Positions 53,066 to 57,366 of a DNA stretch of 57,366 nt are shown here, piece by piece. The stretch comes from Hyphomicrobiales bacterium. GTDB taxonomy: Bacteria > Pseudomonadota > Alphaproteobacteria > Rhizobiales > Beijerinckiaceae. Position numbers and translations under genes: made by a program. The DNA lies in the NCBI GenBank assembly GCA_003241815.1, contig QBLV01000001.1, forward strand, positions 49,402 through 106,767, read 5' to 3'. The notes below the pieces were generated by a model. It did not search any database. It saw only the letters and a list, made by a program, of their open reading frames with translations, and was not told the origin of the DNA. Numbering within the stretch: position 1 is the first letter of the stretch; the number at the start of each line of letters is the position of its first letter.

Positions 53066-54124
53066 ATGCCGACACGCCGCCTTATTCTCCAGACGGGTCT
53101 CGCCACCATCGCCATGCCGGCCGTCCTGCGGGCTCAGTCTCTCAGTGGTCAGATCACCCTGATGTCCTATGCCGGCATCTTCCAGGACAATTACACCAAG
53201 GCGGTGGTCGAGCCCTTCATGGCCGCCAATCCCGGCGTCAAGGTCAACTACGCGCCCGGCGGCACCTCGGCACAGATGGTCGGCTCGGTGCGCGCGCAGA
53301 AGGCCGATCCGCAGATCGACGTCGTCATTATGGACGTCACCACCTCGAGCATCGGCAATCTCGAAGGCCTGTTCGAGAAGCTGACGCCCGCGGAATTTCC
53401 CGTTCTGGAGGAGCTGGCGCCGGAGGCCCGGGCGGCGGGCGGCGAATTCGGCCCCGCCGTGACCTTCGACCATCTCGTACTGGTCTACGATACGCAGAAC
53501 CTCAAGCCGGCAATCACGAAGCTCGCCGATCTCTGGCGGCCTGACCTGAAGGGCCAGATCGCGCTCTCGGCCCCGCCCAACATCCAGGGCCTGGCGCTGA
53601 CCGCCATGGTCGAGAAGATGGAAGGCGGCGACCACCGCAAGTCGATCGACGCGGCGATGAAGAAGCTCAAGGAGCTGGCGCCCTCGATCAACACCTTCGA
53701 GCCCAATCCGGACGGCTATTCGCTGATCCTCAACGGCGTGGTGAAGGTCGCGACCGGCTGGAACGCCCGCTCGCAGCTCTATGGCGACCAGTCCGGCGGG
53801 AAGATCGGCACGCTGCTGCCGCCCGAGGGCTCGGTCTTCCAGATCAACACGATCAACCTGACCGCCGGCTCGAAGAACCGCGCGGCGGCCGCCGCCTTCG
53901 TCAAACATGCGCTGTCGCAGCCCGCGCAAAAGGCCTTCACCGAACGGATGTTCTACGCGCCGACCAATGCGAAGGCGCAGATCGATGCGAAGGCCCTGGC
54001 GCGCACGGCGGCAGCGCCGGAAAGCCGCGCCAACATGATCCCGGTCGACTGGAACGACATCCTCAAGGTCCGCGACCAGTGGAACAACCGCTGGCGCCGT
54101 GAAGTCATCTCGGCGGCGCGATGA
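53066..54124 (+). CDS. ABC transporter substrate-binding protein, spermidine/putrescine (PotD) type
   Basis: The 352-aa protein has a short exported leader (MPTRRLILQTGLATIAMPAVLRAQ, with a paired arginine that may route it through Tat). The family-1-like opening LSGQITLMSYAGIFQDNYTKAVVEPF follows, then PQIDVVIMDVT, KLADLWRPDLKGQIALS and NALS-type C-terminal helices. GCAGGAGG lies 7 bp before the ATG at 53066. It binds a small cationic or zwitterionic solute for the complete importer encoded next. It ends in a minicistron linked to the ATPase gene. Confidence 0.9.
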   Translation: MPTRRLILQTGLATIAMPAVLRAQSLSGQITLMSYAGIFQDNYTKAVVEPFMAANPGVKVNYAPGGTSAQMVGSVRAQKADPQIDVVIMDVTTSSIGNLEGLFEKLTPAEFPVLEELAPEARAAGGEFGPAVTFDHLVLVYDTQNLKPAITKLADLWRPDLKGQIALSAPPNIQGLALTAMVEKMEGGDHRKSIDAAMKKLKELAPSINTFEPNPDGYSLILNGVVKVATGWNARSQLYGDQSGGKIGTLLPPEGSVFQINTINLTAGSKNRAAAAAFVKHALSQPAQKAFTERMFYAPTNAKAQIDAKALARTAAAPESRANMIPVDWNDILKVRDQWNNRWRREVISAAR

Positions 54125-54141
54125 GCACGACGCCACGATGA
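54121..54141 (+). CDS. Bridging minicistron between the binding-protein and ATPase genes (6 codons)
   Basis: MSTTPR begins in the preceding stop (ATGA) and its TGA overlaps the ATPase ATG (ATGA). The arrangement repeats that at 51293-51331 in the same operon. Such a short frame may be chance, but both ends match exactly. Confidence 0.35.
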   Translation: MSTTPR

Positions 54142-55193
54142 GCTATCTCGAACTCGCCGGACTGCAGAAGCGCTATGGCGGCTCGGTTGCGGTCGATGAT
54201 GTCTCGCTCTCGGTCGAGAAGGGCGAATCCGTCGCCCTTCTCGGCCCCTCGGGATGCGGCAAGACCACGACGCTGCGCATGCTCGCCGGCCTGATCCAAC
54301 CCGATCGGGGCACCATCCGGGTCGACGACGTCGAGATCACGAGGCTGGCGGCACACAAGCGCAACATGGGCTACGTCTTCCAGTCCTATGCGCTGTTTCC
54401 GCATCTCACGGTCTCGCGCAACGTCGCCTTCGGGCTGGAGGAGCGCGGCATCGGCAAGGCCGAGATCGCACGGCAGGTCGAAGAAGGTCTCGCGCTGGTC
54501 AGGCTCGACGGTCTCGGCGGCAGGCGTCCGCGCGAACTCTCCGGCGGACAGCAGCAGCGCGTCGCACTGGCGCGGGCGCTGGTCATCCATCCGTCCGTGC
54601 TGCTGCTCGACGAGTCGCTCTCCAATCTCGACGCCAAGCTGCGCGACACGATGCGCCACGAGATTCGCTCGATCCAGCGCTCGCTCGGCATCACCACCCT
54701 CTTCGTCACCCATGACCAGGTCGAGGCGCTGACGATGTGCGACCGCATCGCCGTGATGAATCGCGGTCGCATCGCGCAGATCGGCACCGCCGAGGACATC
54801 TACGAGCGCCCGGCCACCCGTTTCGTCGCCGAATTCGTGGGCCGGGCCAACGCCCTGCCGGCGACGCGAGACACTGAGGGCAAAGTCGTGCTCTGGGGCG
54901 CGGCGCACCCGGTTGCCGCACCGCCGCAAGGCGCATTCGACCTGTTCGTACGGCCCCAGCGCATGCGGATCGTATCGGCTTCCGAGCCCACCGGCGGCGA
55001 GACGGTGCGCGTCACAGGCCGCGTGCTTCGCAGCGTCTTTGTCGGCGACCATGTCGAGGTGCTGGTCGAGGGCGCGGGCGGCCAGCTCGCTGTGGAAATG
55101 CCTTCGGGCACGACCGCGCCGACGGAGGGCGCCGAGGTCGCCGTGATCTGGCAGGCGAAGGACAGCCTGCCCTTCGCCTGCGAGGCGGCATGA
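54138..55193 (+). CDS. ABC transporter ATP-binding protein, PotA-like
   Basis: The 351-aa ATPase has Walker A LLGPSGCGKTTTLRML, FQSYALFPHLTV, signature LSGGQQQRVALARAL, Walker B VLLLDESLSNLDAK and the histidine in VTHDQVEA. A C-terminal TOBE region includes LFVRPQRMRI. In Walker B the usual DEP is DES, a mild change that should not remove catalysis. The ATG at 54138 is the conserved start, not the 54099 start of the track. It overlaps the permease gene by four bases. Confidence 0.94.
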   Translation: MSYLELAGLQKRYGGSVAVDDVSLSVEKGESVALLGPSGCGKTTTLRMLAGLIQPDRGTIRVDDVEITRLAAHKRNMGYVFQSYALFPHLTVSRNVAFGLEERGIGKAEIARQVEEGLALVRLDGLGGRRPRELSGGQQQRVALARALVIHPSVLLLDESLSNLDAKLRDTMRHEIRSIQRSLGITTLFVTHDQVEALTMCDRIAVMNRGRIAQIGTAEDIYERPATRFVAEFVGRANALPATRDTEGKVVLWGAAHPVAAPPQGAFDLFVRPQRMRIVSASEPTGGETVRVTGRVLRSVFVGDHVEVLVEGAGGQLAVEMPSGTTAPTEGAEVAVIWQAKDSLPFACEAA

Positions 55194-56032
55194 CCGGCTC
55201 TCGCCGCCTTCCGCTGCTGCTGTTGCCAGCCGGGATCTTCGTCCTGGCCGTTTATGTCTGGCCGACGCTGCTGCTGCTGCGCAATGCCTTCAACGAAGTC
55301 GGGCCCACGGGCGCGATGGTGGAGGCCTGGTCGCTGAAGACGGCAACGGAGACCTTCGCAGACGGCTTCACGATCGAACTGACGCTGAATTCGCTGCAGC
55401 TCTCGCTGAGCGCGACCGCGATTGCGCTGGCCCTGTCCTACCCGCTCTCGCTGTTCCTGTTCCGCACGGATTCGCGCTTCCGCGGATTGCTTGCCGTGAT
55501 CGCCATCCTGCCCATGCTGATCTCGGGTGTCGTGCGCGTGTTCGGCTGGCTCGCCATTCTCGGCGATCGCGGCCTCGTCAACACGCTGTTGCAGTCGCTC
55601 GGCCTGATTTCGGCGCCGATCAAGCTCGTCTTCAACTGGACCGGCGTCACCATCGGGCTCGCCGAAAGCATCATGCCCTATATGATCCTGGCGCTACTCG
55701 CCGGCTTCGGCCAGCTCGACCGCACGCTGGAGGAGGCCTCGCGCTCGCTGGGCGCCTCGCCGCTCCGCACATTCTGGCGCGTGACGCTGCCGCTCAGCCT
55801 GCCGGCGATCGTGCTCGCGGCGGGGCTGGGTTTCGTGCTCTCGATGTCGGCCTACATCACCCCCAAGCTGCTCGGCGGCGGGCGCGTCTTCGTGCTGGCG
55901 ACCGAAATCTTCGAGCAGGCGACGACCAACACCAATTGGCCGGTTGCGGCCGTGCTGGCGATCTACACGCTTGGCCTGCTGCTCCTGCTGCTGGTCGTCT
56001 CCAACCTGCTGGCACGGGGCTTGAAGCGATGA
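55190..56032 (+). CDS. ABC transporter permease, PotB-like
   Basis: The 280-aa permease starts LLLLPAGIFVLAVYVWPTLLLLRNAF. It carries RVFGWLAILGDRGLVNTLLQSLGL, the EAA loop EEASRSLGASPLRTFWRVTLPLSLPA and LSMSAYITPKLLGGG, as in PotB/PotH. ATGA overlaps join it to the ATPase and to the second permease. Confidence 0.93.
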   Translation: MTGSRRLPLLLLPAGIFVLAVYVWPTLLLLRNAFNEVGPTGAMVEAWSLKTATETFADGFTIELTLNSLQLSLSATAIALALSYPLSLFLFRTDSRFRGLLAVIAILPMLISGVVRVFGWLAILGDRGLVNTLLQSLGLISAPIKLVFNWTGVTIGLAESIMPYMILALLAGFGQLDRTLEEASRSLGASPLRTFWRVTLPLSLPAIVLAAGLGFVLSMSAYITPKLLGGGRVFVLATEIFEQATTNTNWPVAAVLAIYTLGLLLLLLVVSNLLARGLKR

Positions 56033-56817
56033 ACGGCGCCGGCCCCGTCCTCTCCGGCCTCGCCGCACTGGTCTATGCGGTGATCCTGGCGCCGATCATC
56101 GTCGTCGTGACGCTCGCCTTTTCGGCCGACAGCTTCATCCTGTTCCCGCCCTCGGGCTATTCGCTGCGCTGGTTTCAGGCCCTGGCCGCGCATGCGCCGC
56201 TGCTCTCGGCCCTGTGGCTGAGCGTGCAGGTCGCCTGTGTGGTGACGCTGCTGTCGCTCGCGGTTGGCGTGCCGGCGGCGCTGGCGCTGGCCAAAGGTGA
56301 GTTTCGCGGCAAGGATGCGCTGACGGGCTTCTTCCTGGCACCGCTGCTGCTGCCGACGCTGATCACCGGCCTCGCCCTGCTGCTCTTCTTCACGCCGATG
56401 CGGCTCACCGCGACGCTGCCCGGCCTCGTGCTCGGCCACATGACCGTGACGGTGCCCTTCGTCATCCGCATGATGACGACAGCCCTGTCCAACCTGCCCC
56501 ACGACATCGAGGCCGCCGCCGCCACGCTTGGCGCCACACCCTTTCGCGTGGTCCGCCGCGTGACGTTGCCGCTGGCGACGCCGGGGCTGATCGCCTGCGC
56601 CTGCCTGTCATTCCTTCTGTCCTTCGACGAGACCGTGATCTCGCTCTTCATCTCCGGCCCGCGCGCCTCGACCCTGCCGGTCGAGATGGTGCGCTATGTC
56701 GAGGGCCGCACCGACCCGCTGATCGCGGCTTTGTCCGTCGTCCTGATCGTCGCCACGCTGATCGTCGTCGTCGCGGTCGAACGCCTTGTCGGCGTCGCCC
56801 GCGCGATCGGCAAATAG
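56029..56817 (+). CDS. ABC transporter permease, PotC-like
   Basis: The 262-aa permease shows AFSADSFILFPPSGYSLRWFQAL, the EAA loop EAAAATLGATPFRVVRRVTLPLATPG and LSFLLSFDETVISLFISG, the PotC hallmark. It is the second translocation subunit. The ATG at 56029 overlaps the preceding stop; the track start at 55936 is too early. The RraA-like gene follows 10 bp later. Confidence 0.93.
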   Translation: MNGAGPVLSGLAALVYAVILAPIIVVVTLAFSADSFILFPPSGYSLRWFQALAAHAPLLSALWLSVQVACVVTLLSLAVGVPAALALAKGEFRGKDALTGFFLAPLLLPTLITGLALLLFFTPMRLTATLPGLVLGHMTVTVPFVIRMMTTALSNLPHDIEAAAATLGATPFRVVRRVTLPLATPGLIACACLSFLLSFDETVISLFISGPRASTLPVEMVRYVEGRTDPLIAALSVVLIVATLIVVVAVERLVGVARAIGK

Positions 56818-56827
56818 GAGAATATCG

Positions 56828-57366
56828 ATGCCCGATTACCGTATCGCCGCCATGCCGGAACAGCTCCCGGCCGCCCTGGTCGAAAAGCTGCAGCGGGTCG
56901 AGACGGCCACCGTCGGCCATTCCCAACACTGGGGCTTCATGGATCGCGGCATCCAGCCGCTGCTGCGCGGCAAGCGCATCGCGGCCGCCGCCGTGACGCT
57001 CGCCATTCCCGGCCAGGATTCGACGCTGCTGCATCATGCGCTCGGGCTGCTGCGCCCGGGCGATATCCTCGTCGTCGACCGGCTGGGCGATGACAAGCAT
57101 GCCTGCTGGGGCGGTGGCGTCACGGTCGCGGCGAAAGCCGCCGGCGCCGTCGGCGGCATCGTCGATGGGCCCTGCACGGATTTGACCGAGATCGAGGATT
57201 CCGACTTCCCGATGTGGTGCCGGGGCATGTCGCCGATCACGACGCGGCTCTACAATCTCGGCGGCACGCTGAACCTGCCGATCTCCTGCGGCAATGTCCC
57301 GGTCAAGGCCGGCGACGTCATCCTCGCCGACGAATCCGGCGTGCTCGTGCTGCCGCGCGAAGAGGC
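56828..57366 (+). CDS. RraA-like / 4-carboxy-4-hydroxy-2-oxoadipate aldolase family protein (partial)
   Basis: The frame from ATG 56828 runs off the window after 179 codons. It reads MPDYRIAAMPEQLPAALVEKL and includes VVDRLGDDKHACWGGGVTVAAKAAGAVGGIVDGPCTDL, with the glycine-rich WGG and the DG.(x)D core. The later PVKAGDVILADESGVLVLP is also typical of the RraA/HMG-CHA aldolase family. Members are class II aldolases or act on RNase E; the former is more likely beside catabolic genes. AGGAG lies before the ATG. This plus-strand gene is missing from the ORF track because it has no stop within the window. Confidence 0.88.
   Translation, partial: MPDYRIAAMPEQLPAALVEKLQRVETATVGHSQHWGFMDRGIQPLLRGKRIAAAAVTLAIPGQDSTLLHHALGLLRPGDILVVDRLGDDKHACWGGGVTVAAKAAGAVGGIVDGPCTDLTEIEDSDFPMWCRGMSPITTRLYNLGGTLNLPISCGNVPVKAGDVILADESGVLVLPREE

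Noticed and set aside
1-57366. CRISPR array, rRNA genes or a replication origin
   Set aside because: No regularly spaced direct repeats, no rRNA-like sequence and no iteron or DnaA-box cluster were noticed by eye.

Overview
The window is a high-GC chromosomal segment of an alphaproteobacterium, most likely a member of the Hyphomicrobiales such as Bosea. That genus guess is inference from the PhaAB-type fused Mrp antiporter, the many TRAP/ABC catabolic operons, and intergenic palindromes of a kind I associate with this order. Coding density is high. Most ORF-track lines are antisense or out-of-frame shadows.

Layout. (1) 1-3041 is core: the 5' part of a disordered FliK-like protein (minus strand, absent from the ORF track), mnmA, a PmtA-like methyltransferase and an elongator tRNA-Met. 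(2) 3042-11860 is accessory: a truncated tyrosine integrase beside the tRNA, a hydantoinase-type HyuAB pair with a TRAP transporter (dctQMP), a frameshifted serine-recombinase remnant bracketed by an 11-bp direct repeat, and an NhaA N-terminal remnant. (3) 11861-17783 is a complete Mrp/Pha Na+(K+)/H+ antiporter operon (AB fused, C, D, E, F, G), followed by a double-frameshifted YnfA remnant and fbp. (4) 19601-31397 is a polyamine-type catabolic island: a PotFGHI-like ABC importer, an FAD amine oxidase, an aldehyde dehydrogenase, an enolase-superfamily enzyme, a MocR regulator, a GMC oxidoreductase broken by an in-frame TAA, and a RidA-like protein. Three copies of a 48-49 bp composite element sit upstream of its transcription units and probably define one MocR regulon. 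(5) 31675-35237 holds a CPA1 antiporter, a zinc alcohol dehydrogenase and a small peptidoglycan-binding-domain protein. (6) 35365-47464 holds a Liv-type ABC importer with an aldehyde dehydrogenase, a CoA-transferase/acyl-CoA dehydrogenase/HTD2-like hydratase operon, a LysR regulator and a Tat-exported metallo-hydrolase. (7) 47906-57366 holds a GntR/FCD regulator divergent from a long operon that joins a peptide-type ABC system without its own ATPases, a creatininase-family amidohydrolase, a complete PotABCD-type ABC importer and an RraA-like protein running off the window.

How the parts work together: nearly every block pairs an importer with enzymes that activate or oxidise the imported small organic acid, amine or amide. 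Each regulated block has its own local regulator (MocR, LysR, GntR).

The strongest new observations are the MocR-linked triplicate operator, two minicistrons that bridge adjacent operon genes through ATGA overlaps on both sides, tRNA-3'-end-like repeats at about 19.46 and 31.46 kb, and several degraded genes missed by the ORF track (YnfA, NhaA, integrase, recombinase, GMC).
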